The notes beneath the pieces are model-generated. The model was not told where the DNA came from, did no database searches, and worked only from the letters and a program-made list of their open reading frames with translations. A DNA stretch of 64,000 nt from Poriferisodalis sp026713105 (GTDB lineage Bacteria; Actinomycetota; Acidimicrobiia; Acidimicrobiales; Poriferisodalaceae). The stretch is taken from positions 1,612,001-1,676,000 of the forward strand of contig OZ220472.1 in NCBI GenBank assembly GCA_965115995.1, in the 5' to 3' direction. Positions 33,627 through 43,808 of this stretch are shown one piece after another. The position numbers and the translations under genes were made by a program. The stretch's first letter is position 1. Each line of letters starts with the position of its first letter.

Positions 33627-34510
33627 CCGAGCGCGACCGCAAGCGCATCGTCTGCGATCACATCGGGCGCCTCGAAGGGCCCGAAGTGCCCGAGCTTGTC
33701 GTAGGTAATCAGTCGGGAGTTCGGCAGCGCCTCGTGCGCAGGAATGCCGATGTCCTCGAAGGTCATTTCCAAGCCCTTGCCGATGACCGCCGGGGTCGAG
33801 CCTGCGGCGATCCGATCCGTTGTCGAGGTGAACTCGCCGTCGTAGGTGGCGGCCTCATCCGCGGCTCGGCAGCGCAATCGCACCGTGCCATCAGGCAAGT
33901 CCTCGAAGCCGTTGGCGACGTAGCTGGCCAACGCATCAGCGCGCACTAGCGCGAACGGCGGGCGTGACGCGAACCGCTCCATTGCCTCCGCACGCGTCGC
34001 GAACACTTCACGCCGTCTGGAGGCAATCGGTATGAGGGGGTTGTCGCCGGGCCCGAAGACCTCGGCGGTGCGCCAGATGACCGGCTCGTAGCCGTACATG
34101 CGCCGGATAGTGCCCGGACGCTGCGCGTCGGCGAGCAGCAGAGTGGCCGCCCCGACGGAGTGACCGACGCAGTCCAATTCACCGTGGGCGATGCCCAATT
34201 GGTCCACCACAGCCAGCAGGTCGGCTGCCAGCGTGATCCATCGGAAGTCGCGCTCGGATGGCGCGGGGCTCCACCCATGGGCTCGAAGATCGGGTGCCCA
34301 CACCGTGAAGTGCTCCGCCAGCCGAGCAGTGAATGGCCCGTACGTGCGGCCGTTGAAGCCGGTGGCGTGCACGAACAGCAGCGGCGGCCCGTCGCCCCCG
34401 AGGCAGTGCAGTGCCAACTCGACACCGTCGGCCACCTGGACCATCTCGGGAGCGGGCGAACCCCCCGACGCAGAGCTCGCCGCCGATGAGACAGCGTCGG
34501 CTTTATTCAT
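33581..34510 (-). CDS. Alpha/beta hydrolase (paralogue of the 46928-47782 gene)
   Basis: A 309-residue alpha/beta hydrolase: LLFVHATGFNGRTYGPF, VWAPDLRAHGWS, nucleophile CVGHSVGAATLLL and the C-terminal HFGPFEAPD with the catalytic His. It shares idiosyncratic segments with the hydrolase at 46928: GYEPVIW/LYEPVLV, ASRRREVFAT/ASRRRRIRFAT, ERFASRPPF/ERFMSKPPF and DKLGHFGPFE/ADLSHFGPME. The two are therefore paralogues. Start ATG 34510, the only good start. No signal peptide. Substrate unknown. Confidence 0.88.
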   Translation of the reverse strand: MNKADAVSSAASSASGGSPAPEMVQVADGVELALHCLGGDGPPLLFVHATGFNGRTYGPFTARLAEHFTVWAPDLRAHGWSPAPSERDFRWITLAADLLAVVDQLGIAHGELDCVGHSVGAATLLLADAQRPGTIRRMYGYEPVIWRTAEVFGPGDNPLIPIASRRREVFATRAEAMERFASRPPFALVRADALASYVANGFEDLPDGTVRLRCRAADEAATYDGEFTSTTDRIAAGSTPAVIGKGLEMTFEDIGIPAHEALPNSRLITYDKLGHFGPFEAPDVIADDALAVALGHEPVGTHSETNSTK

Positions 34511-34556
34511 GGCGGTCCAGTGATATCGAGCGCACCGGTGTGCTAATCATGCGCGC

Positions 34557-35321
34557 ATGAGTACTACAGACGGCGTATCGGCCGCTGAGCCAGGCGCTGG
34601 CCCTCCGTGCGATCTCGAGTTCTTCTGGGACCCGGTGTGCCCGTTTGCATGGATCACGTCGCGCTGGGTCGAAAAGGTGGTTGCCCAGACCGGCTACACG
34701 GTGGACTGGCGCTTCATCTCGCTGCGCGTCCTGAACAAGGATCGGGACTATGCCAAAGACTTCCCGGCCGGGTATGAGCAGGGGCACACCGCCGGGCTGC
34801 GGATGCTGCGGGTCGCCGCCAAAGTACGAGCGGATCTCGGCCGCAGCGTCGTGGGGCCGCTGTACGACGCGATGGGTCAGCACTACTGGGAGATGCCGAA
34901 GGGATCAGGCTTGCGCGACCGCATCGGCACCGTGGAGCACACCGCTGAAGCGCTGGCCTCAGCCGGATTGCCGACCGAGTATGCGCTCGCAGTCGACGAC
35001 GACTCCTGGGATGCCGAAATCGAGGCGGAGACCGAGCTCGCCCTGAGCCGCACCGGGCGTGACGTGGGCACACCGATCATCACGTTCGAGCCGCCCGACG
35101 GATTGTCCTTCTTCGGACCGGTGATCTCACGAGTCCCATCGGACGAGCAAGCGGTGCCGTTGTGGAACGCGGTCATCGAGCTGGCTCGCTTCCCCGGTTT
35201 CGCCGAACTGAAGCGATCACTGCGCGAGGCACCGCAGCTCAACGTGCTGGGCACCGTCACCGATGCGCCCGAGATGGAGGATTGGGAAGCCGGCTCCCGC
35301 AAGGCACACAAGCCCAGCTAG
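34557..35321 (+). CDS. Mycothiol-dependent nitroreductase Rv2466c-like DsbA-family protein, monothiol active site
   Basis: A 254-residue thioredoxin-fold protein with an inserted helical domain. It follows Mycobacterium tuberculosis Rv2466c (recalled) closely in WDPVCPFAWITSRWVEKV, LYDAMGQHYWE, DVGTPIITFEPP...FFGPVISRVPSDEQAVPLWNAV and GFAELKRSLREAPQ. Rv2466c uses a CPWC site with mycothiol as reductant and is known for activating nitro prodrugs. Here the site reads CPFA: the nucleophilic C28 is kept but the resolving cysteine is replaced by alanine, so turnover must be monothiol, presumably resolved by free mycothiol. The homology is strong; the consequence is inferred. Confidence 0.88.
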   Translation: MSTTDGVSAAEPGAGPPCDLEFFWDPVCPFAWITSRWVEKVVAQTGYTVDWRFISLRVLNKDRDYAKDFPAGYEQGHTAGLRMLRVAAKVRADLGRSVVGPLYDAMGQHYWEMPKGSGLRDRIGTVEHTAEALASAGLPTEYALAVDDDSWDAEIEAETELALSRTGRDVGTPIITFEPPDGLSFFGPVISRVPSDEQAVPLWNAVIELARFPGFAELKRSLREAPQLNVLGTVTDAPEMEDWEAGSRKAHKPS

Positions 35322-35332
35322 AACCATCCGGC

Positions 35333-38278
35333 TCAGGAATCGAGGCGGTAGGCGTCTGCGTGAGGTTTCATCGGACGCGCCAGCCACGTCGGGCGGCGGA
35401 GCCCGCCGGGACCGGGCGCCGGTCGTGTCATTGCCAGCCACTCCTCGTACGCGGTCCGGGCGCGCTGGGTATCGACCACGACGTCCCCGTAGCGATCGCC
35501 GGGTTCGGCGGGTCCCACACGCACCCGCTGATGCCAGCACTGCATGCCCGAAATCGGGTCAGGCTGCACCGAGAACGTCAGGTTCTGGTGCACGCCCGTG
35601 TCGTTCCACCACACCCGCTCAGAATCGGGATCGTCAGAATCGAATGGCGACATCGACCCGGTGCGCCGGAGCTTCCACACTGTGCCGTCCCGCTGTATTT
35701 CCGCGGGACCACCGGCCCACGACCTGGGTCGGGCGTCACCAGCGCCGGGACGTGTTTCCCGCTGTTGTTCGGAGTTCCCATTGGATTCGGGCCCGCGGGC
35801 CGCTCGGGCCCGCGGCTCAGCCTCTCGCTCGGCTGTGGGGTCGAGCCGCCAACGGCCCATGTGGTGCGAGGCCGCCACAACACCTGGGCGAATGCCCTCG
35901 GTGCGCCATGCCGAGATGACGAAATGGCCGATGCGGGTGCTGATCCGCACGAGGCCTCCCATCTCGATGCCGAGCGCTTCGGCATCTGAGGGGTGGATCC
36001 ACAAAGGATGTCGGTGGCTGATCTCTGCCAGCCACTTGGCGTTCGCCGACCTGGTGTGGATGAGTGTCGGAATGCGGAACGTCGGCACCAGAATCCGCTC
36101 GTCGCCGGCAAGATCCAACCGCTGCCAGTGCACGTGGCTGGGAATCCAGCCAGGTGTCGCGTGCTCGGGCCAGCCCCACTCGGCCAACGTCGTGGAGTAC
36201 AGCTCGAGCTTGCGCGACGGCGTCGGGAACCCTTGACGGGCCGCTCCCGCGACCTGCACCGCCACTGAACCGTCCCCGAGCGCGGGCAACGACATGCCAG
36301 CGCCACGAACCGTGTCGCGCACCGGGCGGTAGACCGCGTCATCGCCGAGCGAGGTGCCGGTCAGCTGCGGTGGCTGCACGACTCGCTCGTGGTGACCGTA
36401 GGGATCGCCTCGCACGGCGTAGGCCCCGCGATCGCGCATGAACTCGAGCGGTGACTGGCCAGCAGCCGCGGCGTCGTCGGCCAAGCCCGGTACCTCGCCG
36501 GTGAAGATCGCTTCGTAGTACTCGTCGATGCTGATGGGCTCGCCGGGCCGCGATGGGCTCTCGAACCACTGGCGGATGCCGAGCGAGCCATCGGGATCGA
36601 TCCGCCACGACAGGTCGATCCAGAACTCGTTCTCCTCCCAGACCTCGCCCGGATTGAACTCGTGAGTGCGAGTGTCGGGGCCGAGTTCGCGGCCGCGCAG
36701 TTCCGCATACCGGCGCATGACCGGCTGACGGAAGCCCAGCCATTGGCCTGCGTGGGTCTCAAACGACGCCAGGTCGTGGCGTTCGGAGCCGACACCCATC
36801 GGCAGCACGAAGTCGGCGAACCATGCTGTCTCCGACCACGTCGGCGTCAGAGCAACGTGGCAGCCGACCCGCTCGGGGTCGCTCAGCGCTTCCAGCCAGC
36901 TGAACCCGTCAGGGTTCGTCCACACCGGGTTGTAGACGCGCGTGAAGTAGGTGTCGAGTTTGCCCCTGCCTTCTCGCAGGAAGTGCGGCAGCAGGATCGA
37001 CATCTCGTGGTGACTGAGCGGGTACTCACGCGGCCACGACATCTCGTTCCAGTGCTCGACCGGCGGCGGACGCAGCGGCGGCGCCGGCTTCATCTTGTGC
37101 CAGCCCGCGCCCGTCGTGCCCCCCACCGTGCCAACCGACCCGGTGAGCACATTGAGCAAGAAGAGGCAGCGAGCGGTTTGCCAGCCGCCCAGATTGCCAG
37201 CCCCCGCGGCACGCCAGTTATGGGATGCGAAACGGCCGTGCGCCCCGCCGATGGCGTGCGCGATCTCGCGCAGTTCGTCCGCGTCCACCCCGCACAGTTC
37301 TGCTGCCCGCTCGGGGGTGTATTCGCCATACGCGTCGCGCAGGGCCACTTCGACCGACTCGAACGTCGGCGGCAGGTCAGGTCGGGTCTGGGCCAGGTAG
37401 GTCTGCCAATTCGTCCAGCGATGAACGAAGGCGCGGTCCCACGTACCGGCTTCGAGCAAGAGGTGGGTCAGGCTCAGCAGCAGGACCGGTTCGGTGCCGG
37501 GCCACGCCGGCAGCCAGTGGTCGGCCTTGGCGCCGGTATTGGACAGCCTCGGGTCGACACAGATGACCTTCGCCCCCCGTTGCTGGGCCTCGATGATGCG
37601 TTGGGCGTGCGGGTTGAAGTAGTGCCCCGCCTCGAGGTGGCTCGAGATCAGAAAGATGACCTCGGCATTGGCGAAGTCTGACGAGGGCCGGTCATGCCCC
37701 ATCCAGGTCGCGTAGCCCACCCGGGCGCTGGAAGAGCAGACGTTGGTGTGGCTGTTGTGCCCATCGATGCCCCACGCAACCAGCACACGCTCGGTGTACC
37801 CGTCCTCGCCCGGCCGGCCGACGTGGTACATGATCTCGTCGCGGCGGTCCTCGACGATGGCCGCTCGGATGCGGGCAGCGATCTCGGTCAGCGCCTCGTC
37901 CCAACTCACCCGTTCCCATCCGCCCCCGCCGCGCTCGCCCGTCCGGCGCAGCGGGTACAGGATGCGCTCGGTGTCATGAACCTGGTTGATGGTGGCGGGA
38001 CCCTTCGCGCAATTGCGTCCCCGGGATGCAGGGTGTTCGGGGTTCCCTTCGAAACGAGCGACTTCATCGGTGTCGCGGTCGATGTAGGCGACCAGGCCGC
38101 ACGCCGCTTCGCAGTTGAAACAGGTCGTGGGCACCAGCGTGTAGTTGCGTTCCTTGCGCTGCGGCCACGAGGCGGCGTCGAGCTCGGTCCAGTGATGCCA
38201 CTGCGCGTGCGGCGGCGCAGCCGACAATTCCGATGCTGGAGGCTGCACACCCGCTCCCGTCTGCTCCGGTGCCGTCAC
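35333..38278 (-). CDS. Molybdopterin-dependent oxidoreductase catalytic subunit (DMSO-reductase superfamily)
   Basis: A 981-residue catalytic subunit. The N-terminal [4Fe-4S] site is C53-x2-C56-x3-C60-x29-C90 (TTCFNCEAAC ... GRNCAKGP). The probable Mo ligand is C181 in HTNVCSSSARVGY, like NapA/PsrA-type enzymes rather than Ser- or Asp-ligated ones. The pterin-binding segments VIFLISSHLEAGHYFNPHAQR and VICVDPRLSNTGAKADHWL are clear, and the C-terminal pterin domain (about 770-935) has SAIAKWL-like NAKWLAEISHRHPLWIHPSDA. The GTG start at 38278 overlaps the upstream stop as GTGA. There is no twin-arginine signal peptide, so it probably stays in the cytoplasm, unlike most PsrA/PhsA enzymes. Substrate not predictable (S-, As- or N-oxide compounds are candidates). 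Ends 11 nt from the convergent Rv2466c-like gene. Confidence 0.92.
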   Translation of the reverse strand: MTAPEQTGAGVQPPASELSAAPPHAQWHHWTELDAASWPQRKERNYTLVPTTCFNCEAACGLVAYIDRDTDEVARFEGNPEHPASRGRNCAKGPATINQVHDTERILYPLRRTGERGGGGWERVSWDEALTEIAARIRAAIVEDRRDEIMYHVGRPGEDGYTERVLVAWGIDGHNSHTNVCSSSARVGYATWMGHDRPSSDFANAEVIFLISSHLEAGHYFNPHAQRIIEAQQRGAKVICVDPRLSNTGAKADHWLPAWPGTEPVLLLSLTHLLLEAGTWDRAFVHRWTNWQTYLAQTRPDLPPTFESVEVALRDAYGEYTPERAAELCGVDADELREIAHAIGGAHGRFASHNWRAAGAGNLGGWQTARCLFLLNVLTGSVGTVGGTTGAGWHKMKPAPPLRPPPVEHWNEMSWPREYPLSHHEMSILLPHFLREGRGKLDTYFTRVYNPVWTNPDGFSWLEALSDPERVGCHVALTPTWSETAWFADFVLPMGVGSERHDLASFETHAGQWLGFRQPVMRRYAELRGRELGPDTRTHEFNPGEVWEENEFWIDLSWRIDPDGSLGIRQWFESPSRPGEPISIDEYYEAIFTGEVPGLADDAAAAGQSPLEFMRDRGAYAVRGDPYGHHERVVQPPQLTGTSLGDDAVYRPVRDTVRGAGMSLPALGDGSVAVQVAGAARQGFPTPSRKLELYSTTLAEWGWPEHATPGWIPSHVHWQRLDLAGDERILVPTFRIPTLIHTRSANAKWLAEISHRHPLWIHPSDAEALGIEMGGLVRISTRIGHFVISAWRTEGIRPGVVAASHHMGRWRLDPTAEREAEPRARAARGPESNGNSEQQRETRPGAGDARPRSWAGGPAEIQRDGTVWKLRRTGSMSPFDSDDPDSERVWWNDTGVHQNLTFSVQPDPISGMQCWHQRVRVGPAEPGDRYGDVVVDTQRARTAYEEWLAMTRPAPGPGGLRRPTWLARPMKPHADAYRLDS

Positions 38279-39582
38279 GACAGCGGTACCGCCTGAGCCG
38301 CCCGCAGGAATTCCCGGTCGTGCCGCCACAGCCATGCCAGGACTCCCGCAGCGACCACCGGGACCCAGGCGAAGATCGCCGCGTTTGCCCTCACGGCCAG
38401 GAAGGCTCCCCACACCGCGCCGCCTCCCAGCACGGCTTCACCGACCAGCCGGCCGATGAGCGCAAGAACGGGGCGGTCCGCCCACATCACGCGTCCCCGG
38501 CACTGGCGCAGCAACAACGCGGTATAGGCAGCGGTCATCAGCGAGAACAACACCGTCGGGCCGATCAGCACCACAAACCAGGCAGAACCCCCCCAGATGC
38601 CCGCGATGCCCCACAGCGTGACCAACATCGCGTCGGCCATGATCACCCACGCACCTGCGGTGATCCAGCTGCGAAGCCGTCCCTTGGCGAACAGGTACCA
38701 GAAGCGCTCGGGCCGCTTCAGATCTGCGATGAGCAGAACGCCCGTCACCGCCAGCGCGACCAGGGCGATCACGGCTGGACCGGTGGCGACCGCAGCACGG
38801 TCGTCCCAGCCCAGCAGCGCGGCAGCGGCAGCCCACAGCATCACACCTGCCGCCACACCCTTGGTGACCATGTAGCCGGCCACCTTGGCGCCCCAAGGCT
38901 CGTCATGGGCCACCGTGTAGGCGGTGCGTGCGGCCGGTGCAGGGCTCGACGTGGCCGGCCAGGCTGCGCTGCCGGTCCAATCGGCCCAGATCAGCCCGTC
39001 GTCGGCCACGGGGCGGGCCAGCGGATCCAAGGCCTCGGGCACCGTGCCCGCGTAGTGCACCTTCGGGAGGGTGCGGCGCTCGGGCGCCCGCACCGGCAGC
39101 TCCTCGCGCTGGATTCGAACGGCGACCGCATCATCGGGGTTGTCGTGATCGACCACCGTGATGGCTCGCGTCGGGCACACGCTCACGCATGACGGCTCCA
39201 AACCGACCTCGAGGCGGTGCTGGCAAAAGTTGCATTTGTGCGCAGTTCCAGTCGCCGGCGAGATGTACAGGGCGTCGTACGGGCATGCGTTCATGCAGCC
39301 CTTGCAGCCGATGCAGCGAGAATCGTCGAAGTCCACGACGCCGTTGGAGGCCCGAAACAGCGCACCGGTCGGGCAGATCTCGATGCAGGGGGCGTCGTCG
39401 CAGTGGTTGCAGCGCATCACGGCGAAGTGCCGCTGCGTATGGGGAAACTCGCCGGTCTCGACGTAATTCACCCACGTCCGGTTGACGCCGAGCGGCACGT
39501 CGTGCTCGCTCTTGCATGCCACCGTGCACGCGTGGCAGCCAATGCACGCGCCGCTGTCCAGCAGGAACCCGAGGCGCGTCAC
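38275..39582 (-). CDS. Fused four-cluster ferredoxin (NrfC/PsrB-type) and NrfD/DmsC-type membrane anchor
   Basis: A 435-residue fusion. Residues 1-140 carry sixteen cysteines in four groups (13/16/19/23, 58/61/66/70, 90/93/96/100, 117/120/132/136), the pattern of four [4Fe-4S] clusters in the electron-transfer subunit of DMSO-reductase-type enzymes. After a linker, residues about 235-430 contain some six hydrophobic helices (YMVTKGVAAGVMLWAAAAALL, VIALVALAVTGVLLI, AWVIMADAMLVTLWGIAGIW and others) resembling a shortened NrfD/DmsC anchor. These are normally separate genes. The fusion would hold the catalytic subunit on the membrane and link it to the quinone pool. No export signal precedes the ferredoxin part. 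First gene of the operon, overlapping the catalytic subunit by 4 nt. Confidence 0.88.
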   Translation of the reverse strand: MTRLGFLLDSGACIGCHACTVACKSEHDVPLGVNRTWVNYVETGEFPHTQRHFAVMRCNHCDDAPCIEICPTGALFRASNGVVDFDDSRCIGCKGCMNACPYDALYISPATGTAHKCNFCQHRLEVGLEPSCVSVCPTRAITVVDHDNPDDAVAVRIQREELPVRAPERRTLPKVHYAGTVPEALDPLARPVADDGLIWADWTGSAAWPATSSPAPAARTAYTVAHDEPWGAKVAGYMVTKGVAAGVMLWAAAAALLGWDDRAAVATGPAVIALVALAVTGVLLIADLKRPERFWYLFAKGRLRSWITAGAWVIMADAMLVTLWGIAGIWGGSAWFVVLIGPTVLFSLMTAAYTALLLRQCRGRVMWADRPVLALIGRLVGEAVLGGGAVWGAFLAVRANAAIFAWVPVVAAGVLAWLWRHDREFLRAAQAVPLS

Positions 39583-39728
39583 GGCTCAAGGTTCGCACAA
39601 GAGGGGGCAGAGATGGCGCCACGTCGGGTTCTGTCGTCGGCCGGAGGCGATTGCGGGCGGCCCGGCGCGGGAAACCCAAGGGCGCGCGCTGCGCGCCTAT
39701 GGTGAAAAACGACGTATCGGGGGAACGC

Positions 39729-40969
<1,241 letters not shown>

Positions 40970-40973
<4 letters not shown>

Positions 40974-43612
40974 GCGCCATCGCACTCCTCGCTCAGGCCG
41001 ACGGCGAAGAGGCAGACGATTCCGGCCATTTCATCGACCGCATCGTCGACACCGTCACCGCCCCCGAGGCCGGCGACCGCGTCGTGGACTGGTTGACCAC
41101 CGGGATCGAATGGGCGTTCCTGCTCGCCCTGTTCGCGGTCCCTGCGCTGATCCTGTTCGGCGGTGTCACAGGCCGTCGTTACGGCCTGGCCGGCGGGGGC
41201 CTCGTCGGAATCATCGTGATGTGGTGGTACCGCTTCCGGCCCGAGGCGCTGGTCTCATCGGGAACGCACCCCTACCTGATCGACGGCGAGCGAACGGAAT
41301 GCCGAGACGCGCTCGTCGACGCCGAAGGCGATTTCTTGGAGTGCACCTCAGGCGTCGTCTCGCAAGTACGGCAGAACTCGGTGCTGGACAACTGGCAGAT
41401 CCCCGTCGGCGACTGGGTGGAACAGACCGTCTTCTGGGTGGACAACAACATGAAGGCCACGCTCGAGGTGATCGAGTGGCCGTTCCGGACCCTGCTCAAC
41501 GTGATCGCCGACCAGTGGCTGCTGCAAATGTCATGGCTGACCGTGTGCTTCGGCGTGTTCCTGCTGGGTTGGCTGATCCGCAACTTCCAGGTGGGCTTCC
41601 TGGCCTTCATCGGCCTGCTGATCTGCGGTTTGCTCGGCGAGGCGTACTGGCGGGAAACGGCGCTGACCATCGGATTCATCGGGGTCGCCGTCCTGCTCTG
41701 CGTGATCGTGGGCATACCCATCGGAGTCATGTGCGGTCGGGTCGATGGCGCTTGGAAGGTCGTGCGCCCTGTGCTCGACGCCATGCAGGTCGTCCACTCG
41801 TTCGTGTACATGCTGCCGTTCATCTTCTTCTTCGGCGTGGGACCGGTCTCGGCGACGATGGTCACCATGACCTTTGCGTTGCCGCCGCTGATCCGGCTCA
41901 CCAACTTGGGCATACGGCAGGTTCCCGAGGATGTCGTTGAGGCCTCGCGTGCCTACGGAGCGCCCGAGTGGCGTGTGCTCACCGATGTGCAGCTGCCGCT
42001 CGCCAGGCCGGCCATCATGACCGGACTGAACCAGACGCTGCTGCTGGCTATCTCGATGCTGGGCATCGCCGCGATCATGGGTGCAGGCGGCTTGGGGCGC
42101 GTGCTCTTCCAAGCCATCGCCAACCTCGACATCGCACAAGCGGGATCCGGCGGCTTGGCCTTCTTCCTGGTGGCTGTCGTGCTCGACCGGCTCAGCCAGC
42201 CAGAAGCTGGCGATTCCGGGAATCTCCTCAGCCGGATCGCCGACGCATGGCGACACCGGCGCACCCCCGAGAAGCTGCTCGTCGAAGCCGAGACGGCCGA
42301 CGCCGCAGCGAAGATCCCCGAGCCGCCGGTGCCTGACGAGTCCTTCCAAGCCGTCGCAGGCCCAGAGCGAAGTGCGGTCATCGCGACCACGATCGGCGCA
42401 GCCATCACGCTCGTCGCGCTGGCGCTGCCGTGGAACGTGAATGCCGGCCTCGTGTCGGCATTCGCTCGCGGCACCGACGTCGACTTGCGTGTCGAGGAGT
42501 GCTCAGGCGAATGGCTCGAGCAGCAGTCGCTCGACCCGCTCGCCGAGGGCGGGACCGAACTGGTGTGTGCCGGCGACCTCGCCTACATCTCGCACAGCTT
42601 CAATGGCATTTCGGCGTCCGGCGGCTCGTGGTTCGGCATCTTCATCGGCGTCATGGCGGCCGTGGCCTTGTTCGCAGGGCTCAATACGTTGTTCCGGACC
42701 GGTCAGGGATCTCGCTGGATGTCCGCGCACGGCGCAGCTGTGTTCTCTCTCGGGACGCTCATCGTGACGTTCTCGTATCTCTTCGCGCGGCCACCGGACA
42801 ACGTCGAAGCGTTGGCCATCTACAGCAAGGGCATCGGCGTCTACCTCGCCGTGCTGGGTGCGGTCATTGCGACGGCTGCCGCAGCCATATGGCTCTGGAG
42901 AGCCCCCATGACGGCGCGGCGACCGCTGCCCGCCAACATCGCCTGGGGCAGGATGCTGGGCGTTGCGTTCGCCGTGGTGCTGCTGGTGATGGGCGGCTAT
43001 GCGGGGTGGAGCTTCGACACTCGCGCCGAATCGGTCATCGATGACGAACTCCAAGCCGAACTCGATCAGATCGCCGCGGAGGGCGCGGCGGCTGCCGAGG
43101 CGGCCCGTGCTGCTGCGATTGCCGGCGACGAAGCCGAGGCGGCCGGGGATCTGGAGCGAGCAACCGAACTGCGCCGCGAGGAGAACCAGGCGCTCGCGCT
43201 CGAAGGCGTGAGAGCGGCCGACATCGCGGCGAAGATCGCGGAGGCCAAGCGAACCGGTGACGTCATTCACGACGGGTTCGAGTCTGAAGGCGCCGGCTTG
43301 GGCATCTGGACCCTGATCGCGGGTCTGGCCGGTCTGGTGATGGTGGTGCCGGCGATCGGATTGACCGGGATCGACGAGTCGCGCCGCTATCGCTGGAGCG
43401 CGCTCGTCGGCGGCGCGGGCATCGGGATCACGGTCCTCGCGCTTGCATGGGTCCTGACGATTGTCCGAGTCGCCGATCAGAATTTTGTCTCCGGCGTCGG
43501 CTCAGTCTTCGTGCTGGCGGCAGGATTCACCATGTTCGCGACGTCGCGAGGGACGCTGTCGGAGTTCGAGCGAAACAAGATCTACGGCGACATTCCCGCA
43601 AGCACGCCCTGA
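40970..43612 (+). CDS. proW: ProW-type permease with a very long C-terminal membrane/coiled-coil extension
   Basis: An 880-residue protein, more than twice the size of usual ProW/OpuAB. The permease core lies at about 225-410, with the EAA loop DVVEASRAYGAPEWRVLTDVQLP (321-343) and the ProW-like AMQVVHSFVYMLPFIFFFGVGP. Residues 1-220 hold extra helices and an external loop (YLIDGERTECRDALVDAEGDFLEC). After about 445 an additional membrane domain of roughly six helices follows, with an acidic extracytoplasmic-looking loop (RVEECSGEWLEQQSLDPL...CAGDL), and a coiled coil at about 685-770 (DELQAELDQIAAEGAAAAEAARAAA...LERATELRREENQAL). The extension has no relative I recognise. The GTG start overlaps the proV stop (ATGTGA), with GGGAGG ahead of it. 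Transport role is confident for the core only. Confidence 0.88.
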
Positions 43613-43808
43613 GGCTCGGCCGGACCCAGCGGGTTCAGCACCTTCCGAACACGTCTGCGCGGTCTAGAGTCTTGGGCGCGCTAGGCACCGGACTACGCTG
43701 CCATGCAGGAAGCCCTCGTCGAGTCGGGCGAACGGCGCCACACCAGCGTGGTCACAACACGGTGCGCCGCGTGACGCAATCTGACGTGGATCAGGGAGGA
43801 TCTCCGCA

